A stretch of 64,000 nt of DNA from Hymenobacter sp. BT559 (GCF_016427535.1 NZ_JAELXV010000004.1:390086-454085), one strand, 5' to 3'; counted from the stretch's first letter, positions 38,081-46,043 are shown. The notes: generated from the letters alone by a model not told the origin. Program-made: numbers and translations.

Positions 38081-38929
38081 TTATGCTGCCAATTCTTTGT
38101 AATCAAGGGCTTCTTCAAAAGCCCGCAGCACGGCGTGCGGCGGCTTGGGGTCAAAAATGGCGAAGGTTATGCACCGAAAGCGGCCTCGAATAGCGGGGTC
38201 GGCCAGCGCCTCGGCAAAGAGCTGAGCCACCTGCGCCGGGTCGTTGGCGAAGACGCCGCAGCCCCAGGCCCCGAGTACCAGCGCCTCTACGCCGTGGCGC
38301 GCGGCGGCGGCCAGCACCAGCCGCAGCCGCTGGCGCATGGTGGGCACTAGCTGCGGCAGCAAGTGAGGCGCGTTGCGGGCCAGCGCGCCAGCATTTACAG
38401 CTGGGGCCGTGATGATGTCGAGCAGCAGCGGCCTAGGTCGCCACTGGCCGCCGTCGGTGCGCAGCACGGGCACGCCGGGCGAGTAAATGAGATGGTCGCT
38501 GTAGAGTGCCTTGCTCGTGGCCTGGCTATTATAAGCATACATCTCAGCAAATTGCGTGAGGCACGGATATAGCCCCGACGACCGGGCCAGGCTTTCCTCC
38601 TGGGCCTGGCTGCCACCTAGGAAGCCGCCGCCAGGGTTGCGGGCCGAAGCAAAATTCAGGACCCCTACCCTACCAAACTCGTTCGCCAGCTGCGCGGCGG
38701 CTTCGAGCGTAGTAGCATTCTGCACCCGCACCTCGGCCAGCGGGCCGGCGGGCCAAGTTAGCTCGCGCAGCAGGTCGGCCGCATCGGCGGGGCGGTAGAG
38801 GCGGCTACTGGCCTGGGCGGCGCGCTGGGCTTCAGCAAACTCGACGCGGCCAGTGGGGCCGGGGTAGTAGCCGTTTTCCAGGGCGGCCAGGGTTTCGCGG
38901 GCCAGTTGTTGGCGGTAGTCGCGGTTCAT
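38081..38929 (-). CDS. PARG-type ADP-ribose glycohydrolase (TIGR02452-like)
   Basis: 282 residues. The PARG catalytic signature GGG-X7-QEE is present at residues 100-112 (GGGFLGGSQAQEE) after VLNFASARNP, with DHLIYSPGVPVLRTDGG downstream and a C-terminal macrodomain-like HGVEALVLGAWGCGVFAND. Bacterial-type PARGs remove ADP-ribose from modified targets. Placement between the Ro60 gene and the Y-like RNAs suggests a substrate linked to RNA damage or repair, for example ADP-ribosylated RNA ends or repair proteins; that link is inference. Confidence 0.88.
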   Translation of the reverse strand: MNRDYRQQLARETLAALENGYYPGPTGRVEFAEAQRAAQASSRLYRPADAADLLRELTWPAGPLAEVRVQNATTLEAAAQLANEFGRVGVLNFASARNPGGGFLGGSQAQEESLARSSGLYPCLTQFAEMYAYNSQATSKALYSDHLIYSPGVPVLRTDGGQWRPRPLLLDIITAPAVNAGALARNAPHLLPQLVPTMRQRLRLVLAAAARHGVEALVLGAWGCGVFANDPAQVAQLFAEALADPAIRGRFRCITFAIFDPKPPHAVLRAFEEALDYKELAA

Positions 38930-39028
38930 GTGGGGGAAGTCATTAGATATTGAAGCTTTAATCCTTATCGCATTAGGTTGTGCTCAGCATAACGAAAAAG
39001 GAGGTCAGGAAAAGCTTATAGCCGCTTA

Positions 39029-39139
39029 GAAATCGGGCGACAGACGCCAGGGCTACCGACCTTTCGGCCGTTTTCCGACGGGGCAAGGCTACCCCAATCG
39101 GACCGCAACGAAGTATGCCCTGACTACGGCACCGATTTC
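39029..39139 (-). ncRNA. Compact Y-like RNA between the Ro60 and PARG genes
   Basis: About 111 nt, starting 56 nt beyond the TROVE stop. Outer stem GAAATCGG/CCGATTTC (8 perfect pairs). GGUGCCGUAG and GUCUGUCGCC blocks flank an 8-bp upper stem GUCAGGGC/GCCCUGGC, followed by AUACUUCG. The head has no T or D arm; instead it forms CCGA/UCGG stacked on GGGG/CCCC, and a second hairpin CGGCC-GAAA-GGUCG with a GNRA tetraloop. Confidence 0.78.
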
Positions 39140-39195
39140 AGAGCGAGCGGTAGCGGCCGGGGGTTCCGCTTGATTGCCCGGCCGTGCAGCTTGGA

Positions 39196-40719
39196 CTACA
39201 GCTCGATTTTCTGAATTTCGGTGAGGGCGTCGCCGCCGTTTTCGAGGGCCGCGAGCACGTCGAATACCTTGTCGGACCAGCCGGCAATGAGGGCCACGCC
39301 GTGCTCGGCGCGCACGTCGAGCGGGGTGGGGCCGTGACCAGCGAGGTCGAAGAGGTAGAGGCGAGCCTGCGGCGCCACGTTGGCGCGGTAGGCGGCCCAC
39401 TCCTGGGCTACTTCCACGCCGCTGCCGCTCCAGAGCTGGCAGTCGGTGAAAATCATGACCTTATCTACCACCTCACGGCGCTGGCGCAAGTCCTGAATCA
39501 CGAGGTAGCCATTGGTGGAATAACCTACTTCGCCCTCGCGGCGGTACAGCTCCTGCACGTTGCGCAGCACCTGGCCCTGGGGCAGGGCAATGCGCTTCCA
39601 AGTATTTCCGAAGATGCCCGTAACTACGTGCTGGCAACGGCTTTGCAGCAACATGGCCAGCACCAGGCCCACATCGTAGAGCAGCACTTTGCTGCGCGGC
39701 GAGATGGGTTGCTGCATCGAACCCGACACGTCGCAGGCCACCACCACGCGGGTAGTGCCGTCGAAGCCGCGCAGGTTGGCCACGCTGGCCGAGATGGCTG
39801 CTTCGAGCGCTGCTAGCACCGGGGCCGTCGCGCCGCTACCTAGGGCCAGTACCTCGCGGTAGGCGGCCAGAAAGCGAAAGGGCAGCTGCTTGGCGCGGGC
39901 TACCTGGCCGGGGTTGGCCAAGGTGGCACAAGCGTGGGCTAGCACGTCGGCGCTCACATTAGCTTCCAGCAAGTTACGCAGGTTGCGCAGTAAGGCCATG
40001 TAGCCCAGGCGGCCGCTGGTAACGAGGGTTTCCCAAGTGCGAGCCACGGCGGCCTGGCGCTCGGCAGGCGAGGCGTAATCGACTTGCCCGGCGGCCGACA
40101 GCTCGGTTTCCCAAGTATAAGGCGTGGGTAGGGTGCCGGCCACTAGTTGGTCAAATACCGCTTGCTGGCCTTCGTCCCGCGGCTTGGGGTGCACCAGGAA
40201 CAAAGCATCGCGCAAGCGCACGGCTCCGTCGCGGTTGTACTTAGCCAATTGGTAGGCATCGAACTTATTGAAGGCCAGCGCCAAGCCATGCTGCACTTGT
40301 TTGGAGAGCCGCCCTAGGGTTTTGGTTCCGCTGCGGCCGTTGGCCTGGGCGTAGAAGGCCAAGAGCTCCGGGATTTCATCGGCCCGCTGCACCACCCGCG
40401 CCACTAGGCGGCTCACCAGGTTGTCGCCCCGGTGAATGCGGGCCAGCTCTACGGCCAGCACCAGCGGCACCGAGCGCAGGTAGAGCTGCTCGCGGGCATA
40501 CACTGCCAAGCGGGCTACGAACTGCGACTCGTTTTTCGCCACCAGCTCGCGCAAACGGGCCAGGCGAGTGTCAGCCTTTTCGTAAAACTGGTCGCTGAGG
40601 GCGGCCGTGGCTACGGCAGCGTACAGCTCCAGAGCCGGAGTGAGTACGTAGGCAGGTGCACCTTCGTGGTTGCGAACAGGGGCAGGCGGCGCTTTGCGAA
40701 AGTTAAAGTTGAAGCGCAT
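39196..40719 (-). CDS. rsr: TROVE-domain Ro60 homologue
   Basis: 507 residues. N-terminal TROVE module (about 1-320), a ring of helical repeats that binds misfolded RNA ends and Y RNAs, visible as FLARLAVYAREQLYLRSVPLV-like helices and KTLGRLSKQVQHGLALAFNKF. The C-terminal von Willebrand A domain has an intact MIDAS: Asp330-x-Ser332-x-Ser334 in DVSGSMQQ, with DLAGHGPTPLDVRAEHG near the end. Bacterial Ro works with Y RNAs and exonucleases in RNA decay. First gene of the locus, with a possible -7 element (TGCCTTTG, 40786-40793) and a 24-bp palindrome just upstream. Confidence 0.93.
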   Translation of the reverse strand: MRFNFNFRKAPPAPVRNHEGAPAYVLTPALELYAAVATAALSDQFYEKADTRLARLRELVAKNESQFVARLAVYAREQLYLRSVPLVLAVELARIHRGDNLVSRLVARVVQRADEIPELLAFYAQANGRSGTKTLGRLSKQVQHGLALAFNKFDAYQLAKYNRDGAVRLRDALFLVHPKPRDEGQQAVFDQLVAGTLPTPYTWETELSAAGQVDYASPAERQAAVARTWETLVTSGRLGYMALLRNLRNLLEANVSADVLAHACATLANPGQVARAKQLPFRFLAAYREVLALGSGATAPVLAALEAAISASVANLRGFDGTTRVVVACDVSGSMQQPISPRSKVLLYDVGLVLAMLLQSRCQHVVTGIFGNTWKRIALPQGQVLRNVQELYRREGEVGYSTNGYLVIQDLRQRREVVDKVMIFTDCQLWSGSGVEVAQEWAAYRANVAPQARLYLFDLAGHGPTPLDVRAEHGVALIAGWSDKVFDVLAALENGGDALTEIQKIEL

Positions 40720-40772
40720 GGTGGGTGGAGGCAGAGATGATAAATAGGAAATTATTTAATTCCGCTGGCAAT

Positions 40773-40780
40773 TACTTTTG
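40773..40780 (+). promoter_or_regulatory. Plus-strand TAnnTTTG box reading towards a terminator
   Basis: TACTTTTG in the context CAATTACTTTTG, the same context as the promoter at 41391-41398. Transcription would run only about 100 nt to the hairpin at 40845-40879, so a small RNA is possible. Confidence 0.3.
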
Positions 40781-40806
40781 AATTACAAAGGCAATACTTT
40801 TCCTTT

Positions 40807-40830
40807 CGAATAAAAACGCGTTTTTATTCG
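40807..40830. promoter_or_regulatory. 24-bp perfect palindrome upstream of the Ro60 gene
   Basis: Arms CGAATAAAAACG and CGTTTTTATTCG with no spacer, ending 14 nt upstream of a minus-strand TGCCTTTG box. The position over the -33 region fits an operator for the Ro60 locus. Confidence 0.5.
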
Positions 40831-40844
40831 TTTTGTAATTACAC

Positions 40845-40879
40845 AAAAAAGCCCAGCTTGTAATAGCCAGGCTTTTTTT
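40845..40879. terminator. Bidirectional terminator-like hairpin
   Basis: AAAAAAGCC (40845-40853) pairs with GGCTTTTTT after a 16-nt apical region. It separates the Ro60 promoter region from upstream minus-strand transcription. Confidence 0.7.
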
Positions 40880-41049
40880 ATGCAACGGCGCTAGTAATTA
40901 CTAGCGTTTATATCGCAAAGAAAAAGCTTGGCCGTGCCGCTTACTCCAACCGCGTAAGGGCTGGCTCGAAAGCTGCTGCAGCAGGTAACTGGGGCGGATA
41001 AAAGACATCGGGCAAAGAAGGAATAAGCGGCTAATGAACCGATTAAACA

Positions 41050-41077
41050 CAAAAAAACCCGAGCTTAGGGGCTCGGG
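41050..41077 (-). terminator. Minus-strand rho-independent terminator
   Basis: The minus strand reads CCCGAGC, a 6-nt loop, GCTCGGG and then seven T. It would end a short transcript from the promoter at 41208-41215. Confidence 0.8.
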
Positions 41078-41099
41078 CAGTGGCAGTGCTAACCTAGGG

Positions 41100-41186
41100 T
41101 TAGCGGCAGGCACATGTACCGAGCAGCGGCAGCCTTTCTGGCTGCATCTTATCCGAATTCCGGCGGCTGAGTGTGAGGTGATACAT
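41100..41186 (-). CDS. Possible 28-residue small protein (unrecognised)
   Basis: ATG 41186 to TAA, product MYHLTLSRRNSDK... ending GTCACR, basic with two Cys at the C-terminus. It lies exactly between a TACCTTTG promoter box and a strong terminator, so it is transcribed if that promoter works. It may equally be a non-coding small RNA; I do not recognise the sequence. Confidence 0.3.
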   Translation of the reverse strand: MYHLTLSRRNSDKMQPERLPLLGTCACR

Positions 41187-41207
41187 GGCTGTGGTGGTTT
41201 AGTGTGA

Positions 41208-41215
41208 CAAAGGTA
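41208..41215 (-). promoter_or_regulatory. TAnnTTTG promoter box of a short minus-strand transcript
   Basis: The minus strand reads TACCTTTG, with a TTGG about 24 nt upstream. A transcript from here to the terminator at 41050 would be about 150 nt. Confidence 0.5.
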
Positions 41216-41238
41216 GGCGAACAATTTTTATATATCCA

Positions 41239-41278
41239 ACTAATTTAAAAAATTATTTCAGTTATTTTTTAAATTAGT
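41239..41278. repeat. A/T-rich inverted repeat in the regulatory region
   Basis: Two exact 15-bp arms (41239-41253 and 41264-41278) with a 10-nt spacer. Directly followed by an 8-bp palindrome GTAATTAG/CTAATTAC at 41277-41298. Likely protein-binding sites or an A/T terminator. Confidence 0.6.
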
Positions 41279-41390
41279 AATTAGCACCTCCTAATTACAA
41301 TTTAATAAAACAATTAATAATACATACTTAGTAAAGTGAATTACGCAATTACTCTTACTGTATAATAAGCGCTGTATTTCTACTGCCAAT

Positions 41391-41398
41391 TACTTTTG
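41391..41398 (+). promoter_or_regulatory. TAnnTTTG box for the J-domain-like gene
   Basis: TACTTTTG ends 6 nt before ATG 41404, implying a leaderless or nearly leaderless message. Confidence 0.5.
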
Positions 41399-41403
41399 TT
41401 GTG

Positions 41404-42414
41404 ATGGCTGATTCTTCCCTTCCCTTACGCCGACCGCTGCCCGAACGCCTTATAGCGGCTGAGCCAGTTGGTACCCCAACCCAGCAAGCTTTTCGGCAGG
41501 CCATTGGAGCGGTAGAAGAGCTTCGCGAGCAGCTTCACAGCCTGCGGGCGTCTCAAGCGGCCACGCGCCAAGCTTATTGGCGGCAAGTGGGACCCCTGGC
41601 GGCAGCTACAGTGGTGGCGCGGCGGGCACTATATGCCCCGTTAGAAAAAGCGTTGCTGGATGGGTATCTAAGTCGGGCTGAACTGCAACAGGTAACCGAT
41701 TTGCTGGTGCAAAATGCCCACAGCCTGCAAGAGCGGTTTGGTGAGGACGAAGCGGTTATCCTAGGTCGCTATGCACCGGCACCAGTTCCAACTGAGCCGC
41801 CGCTGAGAGCCGAAGCCGAAGATGGGAGTGCGTCTCCCCTGCCCGCTCATGAGCAGGCCGCGACGGCAGCGCGTGCCCAGCGGCAGCAGCGGGCGCAAGC
41901 TGCTCGTGCCGCCAAGGCCCAAGCTGCCGATACGGAAGACCAAGCACTGCTCCAAAATACCAAAACGGCCTACCGCCAATTAGCCCGCCTGCATCATCCC
42001 GACCGCGCGGCCCAGGCCGACGAGCCCACACAACGCGCTCAAACCGAACTGATGCAGCGCATCACGGCTGCGTATGCCGCTAACGACCTAGCCACCTTGC
42101 TGACCCTGTTGGCAGACGCACCGGCCACCACTTCCCCTATGGCTGAAACGGAAGCCCTGTTGCACCGCTACACCCAGGCCTTAGCCCAGCAGCAGGCGCA
42201 ACTAGCAAAAGACCTAGTAGCGGCGCAACGGGCCGATACTACCGCGCCGTGGAGCGGTACCGAGAAGCAACAGCGCACCCGCCTGCGCCAGCTCAAACGA
42301 GATTTGCGGGCTGAGCTGGATTACCTAGGCTACCTTTTGCCGCAACTAGCCGACCCAGCAAGCCTGAAAGCACTGCTGCGAGAATTGACCAACCGGAGTC
42401 AGCACGCTCTTTAA
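41404..42414 (+). CDS. J-domain-like protein
   Basis: 336 residues (a GTG three bases upstream is also possible). Residues about 175-240 read TKTAYRQLARLHHPDRAAQA, the J-domain helix II and HPD motif that activates Hsp70. The rest is highly helical and rich in Ala, Gln and Arg with likely coiled coils (AATAARAQRQQRAQAARAA). No zinc-finger or substrate domain of classical DnaJ is seen. Divergent from the Ro60 gene and sharing its regulatory region, so co-regulation is possible. Confidence 0.72.
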   Translation: MADSSLPLRRPLPERLIAAEPVGTPTQQAFRQAIGAVEELREQLHSLRASQAATRQAYWRQVGPLAAATVVARRALYAPLEKALLDGYLSRAELQQVTDLLVQNAHSLQERFGEDEAVILGRYAPAPVPTEPPLRAEAEDGSASPLPAHEQAATAARAQRQQRAQAARAAKAQAADTEDQALLQNTKTAYRQLARLHHPDRAAQADEPTQRAQTELMQRITAAYAANDLATLLTLLADAPATTSPMAETEALLHRYTQALAQQQAQLAKDLVAAQRADTTAPWSGTEKQQRTRLRQLKRDLRAELDYLGYLLPQLADPASLKALLRELTNRSQHAL

Positions 42415-42448
42415 TCGGGTAAGCTGCTTTGCTAAACTGTAGGCCCAG

Positions 42449-43156
42449 CTAGAGACCTAGGGCTGCTACGGCGGCCTGCACTGCTGCGGCCCGGTAGGCA
42501 GGCGCCGTAGCAGGAGCTTGTAGTAGCTTGAGCAGGTTCATGTATTTGCGGCGGCCTTCGGCCAGCATCTCGGCCGGTACTTCGAGCGGAAAAACGCCAA
42601 AGGGCTCTACCTTCTGCACACCTACTAGCAGGAAGCGCTCGGCCCGCAGGGCATCGGTATAAAAAGCCGCCTGACGGTCATAGTCATAGGCCGAGCACTG
42701 CCAGCGGAAGTGGTCGGCATCGCGAGCCAGCGTAGTTTTAAAATCGATAACGGTATAGGGCTGGCCGGGTTGGTCGAGCACGAGGTCAGCGCGCAGCTTG
42801 CAGAGCGTGCCTGTGGTGGGCTCCGTAAAGAGGGCACTACGCTCGGTGAGGCCCTGAGCAAGCAGTTGGTTGAGTTCCGTATTCAGCTTCACGCCTTCCA
42901 CCAGCCACCACACAAGGGTATCGTTGAGGCCAGGCTGCCCAGCGCGGTAGTCATCGGGCTCGAGCAAGGCCGTGTGAAAGGCCGTGCCAAAGCTCAACGC
43001 GCCCGAGCCCGAATCGGTGCGCGGGGGGCGGCCATCGAGGGCATCGCGTAGGCGCGACAAGTCAGAATTGGCAATGGCGGGCAGGGCCCGGTAGTCGTCG
43101 TAGGATACGCGTAGCAGGTCGGGGCGGTGGGCGGGGGTAGGGAGCAAGTCGGGCAC
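42449..43156 (-). CDS. PD-(D/E)XK nuclease-like protein (RecE/Exo VIII type)
   Basis: 235 residues from a GTG start. LSFGTAFHTALLEPDDY is typical of the RecE-like exonuclease/PDDEXK domains, and the catalytic core is LRADLVLDQPGQPYTVIDFKTT, giving D-(x)n-DxK, followed by the QxxxY helix QAAFYTDALRAE. Related domains process double-stranded DNA ends, often in phage recombination systems. No recombinase partner lies beside it, so its role is open. Confidence 0.78.
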   Translation of the reverse strand: MPDLLPTPAHRPDLLRVSYDDYRALPAIANSDLSRLRDALDGRPPRTDSGSGALSFGTAFHTALLEPDDYRAGQPGLNDTLVWWLVEGVKLNTELNQLLAQGLTERSALFTEPTTGTLCKLRADLVLDQPGQPYTVIDFKTTLARDADHFRWQCSAYDYDRQAAFYTDALRAERFLLVGVQKVEPFGVFPLEVPAEMLAEGRRKYMNLLKLLQAPATAPAYRAAAVQAAVAALGL

Positions 43157-43256
43157 GGTAGCTTAACAATAAAACCCAGCCGAAAGTACCGCCCGCCGCT
43201 CCAGTAAGCACTATTTTTTTATACACCCACGCTAAGTAGCTTGGGTATAAATACAA

Positions 43257-43289
43257 AACTGCCTCGGATGCTCACATCCGAGGCAGTTT
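43257..43289. terminator. Strong hairpin terminator for the DUF4270 operon
   Basis: 14-bp perfect stem (AACTGCCTCGGATG with its complement) closed by CTCA, 30 nt beyond the DUF4270 stop. Confidence 0.85.
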
Positions 43290-43318
43290 CTAAGACCCTA
43301 GGGTCAGCTTAGCTAGCA

Positions 43319-44728
43319 CTAGTTATTGCTGATGAGGTATAGCCGCAGCTGCAATTTATTATTCACGAGATTAGGTCCTCCCAGCACTACTCGCTCGGGC
43401 GTGATGGGCGAAGCAGTATTGAGAAGCAGGCCGTCATTAGTTACTGTCCCATTCAACACGTCTTTGCAATATTCAAGCACTGACCACCGGTAACCGAATT
43501 GATTAATTCCTGCTAGATTGGCTACATCAGTTCTATAATCGAACGTGACAGGAGTGCCAGTAGCAGTAACATCGCTGTCTAGCCGGGTATTCTGCACCAG
43601 GGCAATGGGTTGGTTATTCCGGTTGCTCCTGTACAAGCTCAACCTAGCTGGCGGAGCCAAATTAGCTCTAGCACCCGACGTATTATCGGGCATTTGGGCT
43701 ATCATTACCGCGTTCGTAATGATAATATTTCGCCCGAAGCTACGCAGGTTAGTCAGGTACGGAATCTCAATCTTAGTTTGCAGTCCCAGCAGTCCCTGAA
43801 TGTACGTTTGCTGTGTAGTGAGGGCAGCCGGAATCTGCTGGAGCGACGTGGTAAGCGTGTTCAAGCCAGCAATGGCCGAGCGGTCGGCCTCTGCCTGGTA
43901 GAAGTGCCGGCCCGTACTCAGAGCAAATGCATAGTTGAGGGCCGTGGCTGGGTCAGTCGGCTCGTGGTAGTAGAGCGTGAGGGCTGCCGTCTCACTATTG
44001 GCCGCAAACTGCACCAACGCAGCTTCGTCGGTAGCACCAGGCAGCAGCGCCAGCCCCGGGAACCGGGCGTCCAGCTGCTCCTGGCTGGTAAGCAGCCGCG
44101 CTTTGCCCGCATCCAGCAGCTCTTGGCCAAAGGCGCTCGCTAGGCGCAGGCGTAGCGTAGGGATGTTCCGGCGCGCCCGGCGCACGATTACTTGGTTAGG
44201 GTCATTTACCGACTCGGCCCGTACCCGGCCACTCATGGGCGTGAGTTTGGGCGAGGCGTAGCCGTGCTGCGTGGTAGGTGCAAACGAATTCAGCCGGTGC
44301 ACATCGACGAGCGTCTGCGTCTTGGTTGTGTCGCCATAGCGGTAGGTGTTGGGCTTGAGCACTAGCACCAGCGAGTCGAACACCTGGGTTTGGCTGGGCG
44401 TGAAGTTGCTCGGCAAGCTCATCGTCACGTAGCTCTTGGCCGTGATGGTACCTAGTTGTGGGTCTTTGTAGCGCCCCACCAGCAGCAGGTTCGACCCAGA
44501 AGTAATGATAGAGTCGCGCAGTACCGTCGAGGCCCGAATAGTAAGCGTATCTACCAGATAGGCACCCGTATTGGCGTCGGCGCTAGGCAGGCCGACGCCA
44601 ATGTTGCCGGGCGTGCTGGAGCAGGCCGCTGCCACTAGCAGCAGGCTCAGCCCCAGCAGTAGCCGTTGCCACCCGGTAGCCAGTGCTACCGGCGCCGAGC
44701 TAAGAGCAGACTTATTGTTGCGAAGCAT
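43319..44728 (-). CDS. DUF4270 lipoprotein
   Basis: 469 residues from ATG 44728 (a TTG at 44737 is the alternative). A signal with lipobox VAAAC is followed by SSTPGNIGVGLPSADANTGAYLVDTLTI, the DUF4270 N-terminal pattern. The rest is predicted beta-rich, with QVFDSLVLVLKPNTYRYGDT. Function unknown; surface or outer-membrane lipoprotein is likely. Its start overlaps the end of the kelch gene by about 17 nt, so the two are translated together. Confidence 0.88.
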   Translation of the reverse strand: MLRNNKSALSSAPVALATGWQRLLLGLSLLLVAAACSSTPGNIGVGLPSADANTGAYLVDTLTIRASTVLRDSIITSGSNLLLVGRYKDPQLGTITAKSYVTMSLPSNFTPSQTQVFDSLVLVLKPNTYRYGDTTKTQTLVDVHRLNSFAPTTQHGYASPKLTPMSGRVRAESVNDPNQVIVRRARRNIPTLRLRLASAFGQELLDAGKARLLTSQEQLDARFPGLALLPGATDEAALVQFAANSETAALTLYYHEPTDPATALNYAFALSTGRHFYQAEADRSAIAGLNTLTTSLQQIPAALTTQQTYIQGLLGLQTKIEIPYLTNLRSFGRNIIITNAVMIAQMPDNTSGARANLAPPARLSLYRSNRNNQPIALVQNTRLDSDVTATGTPVTFDYRTDVANLAGINQFGYRWSVLEYCKDVLNGTVTNDGLLLNTASPITPERVVLGGPNLVNNKLQLRLYLISNN

Positions 44729-45806
44729 TCGGGTCAAACTTCCAGAAATCGTCGAATGCCGTGGTGCCGGTGGCGCCTAGGCCTACGTAGCCCGTGTTGC
44801 CGATGCCAAATGCCACGGGTAGCGAGCGGGCCGAGCCAGTGAAGGGGTTTTTCAGCGTCCAGGTGTCGGCCGCCGGGTCGTACTGGTAGCACGACAGCGA
44901 GTTGCTACCGTTGTTACCCACGGCTACGAAGCCGATGTTGTTGACAGCGAAAGCAGCGGCCTGCGTGCGGGCTACACCACTGTAATCGTAGCTCTCGGTC
45001 GAGTTGCTGATGTTAGCCAAGCTGCGCTTCTGCGTCCAGGGCGCCGTGGTCGAGGCGGGGTCGAAAGCCCAGAATTGCGTGTCGGTCGTGTTGTTATTGG
45101 TGCCGAAGCCCACGTACATCACGTTATTGAGCGTGAAAGCCGAGGCATTTACCCGCTTGTTGCCGGGGAAGCCGATATCGGTCCACGAGTTGGTAGCGGG
45201 GTCGTACTTATACATGTCCTTCTCGTAGTTGCCGCCAAAGCCGCAGCCTACGTAGCCTACGTTGCCCACGCTGCCGGCCACAGCGCCGCGGCGGCCCGTA
45301 CCGGTAGTGGTCAGCGGGAAGTCTTTGATACGCGTCCAGGTACCAGTGGTCGTGGTCGTGGTCGTGGTGCCATTCGTGGTGGTGGTCGTCACGGTCGGCG
45401 TGGCAGGGTCAAACTGCCAGAAGTCGCTTAGGTAATTGCCATTTTGGTCAAAGCCAGTGCCTACGTAGCCTTTGTTATTAGCAGCAAAAGCAGCAGCCAG
45501 GTAGCGGGCCGGCGCAGTAGCGGGCATAGGCGTTAGCTGGGTCCAGCTGCCCTTGGCGGGGTCAAACGCGTAAAAGTCTTTGAGGCGGGTGCTGCTTACG
45601 TCGTTACCCGTGCCTACGTAGGCGATGCCGTTAATCACAAAGCTTACGGCGCCGCTACGCGTTACCCCCGGAAAGGAGTTGCCAGCCGTCCAGTTACCAG
45701 TTACCGTGGTGGTAGTTTCGTCCTTTTTGCAGCTGCTCAGCCCAAGGCCGACGAGAAGGAACGCCAGGGTCAGGAAACGGCCTGCCCGCAACGAAAAGTT
45801 TTTCAT
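44712..45806 (-). CDS. Kelch-repeat lipoprotein
   Basis: 364 residues from ATG 45806. Lipobox LSSC with Cys26 after a signal. About six kelch blades follow, each with a pattern such as YVGTGNDVSSTRLKDFYAFD and WTQLTPMP, forming a beta-propeller. A low-complexity poly-Thr insert (near residue 130) is encoded by a GTGGTC-type repeat at about 45349-45393. Upstream partner of the DUF4270 gene. Probably surface-exposed; ligand unknown. Confidence 0.88.
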   Translation of the reverse strand: MKNFSLRAGRFLTLAFLLVGLGLSSCKKDETTTTVTGNWTAGNSFPGVTRSGAVSFVINGIAYVGTGNDVSSTRLKDFYAFDPAKGSWTQLTPMPATAPARYLAAAFAANNKGYVGTGFDQNGNYLSDFWQFDPATPTVTTTTTNGTTTTTTTTGTWTRIKDFPLTTTGTGRRGAVAGSVGNVGYVGCGFGGNYEKDMYKYDPATNSWTDIGFPGNKRVNASAFTLNNVMYVGFGTNNNTTDTQFWAFDPASTTAPWTQKRSLANISNSTESYDYSGVARTQAAAFAVNNIGFVAVGNNGSNSLSCYQYDPAADTWTLKNPFTGSARSLPVAFGIGNTGYVGLGATGTTAFDDFWKFDPNASQQ

Positions 45807-46043
45807 GTAAAAAAAGTAATGGATTGCGCTTAAGAGTAAGCCAGCAGGCAAAGTGGTTGCGTTAGCTCGGTGTAAAAAGTAATGTTTGGGCTGACCTAAA
45901 GCCCTGCAAGGTACGGCGCAGCCTGCTTTTGCCCCAATTCTCATCGACCAACGCGAGCTTTTTGCCGAGCAGTTAGCTGCGTAAAAAGACCGGCCGGCGC
46001 GGTAACTACCCCAACGCTAACCGAGCAGTTTTCTTGCCCGCCG

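Larger units (their letters stand above)
40720..41403. other. Regulatory intergenic region between the Ro60 and J-domain genes
   Basis: About 680 bp, much richer in A/T than its surroundings and without a convincing large gene. It holds at least four palindromes (40807-40830, 40889-40906, 41239-41278, 41277-41298), many AATTAC words, two terminator-like hairpins (40845-40879, 41050-41077) and several TAnnTTTG boxes. A 35-codon minus-strand frame at 40901-41008 (MSFIRPSYLLQQL) is possible but unsupported. Confidence 0.6.

Noticed and set aside
40901..41224. A 107-codon minus-strand frame upstream of the Ro60 gene
   Set aside because: It crosses a strong terminator at 41050-41077 and a palindrome, and its product has no recognisable features. 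Only the shorter frames inside it were kept as possibilities.
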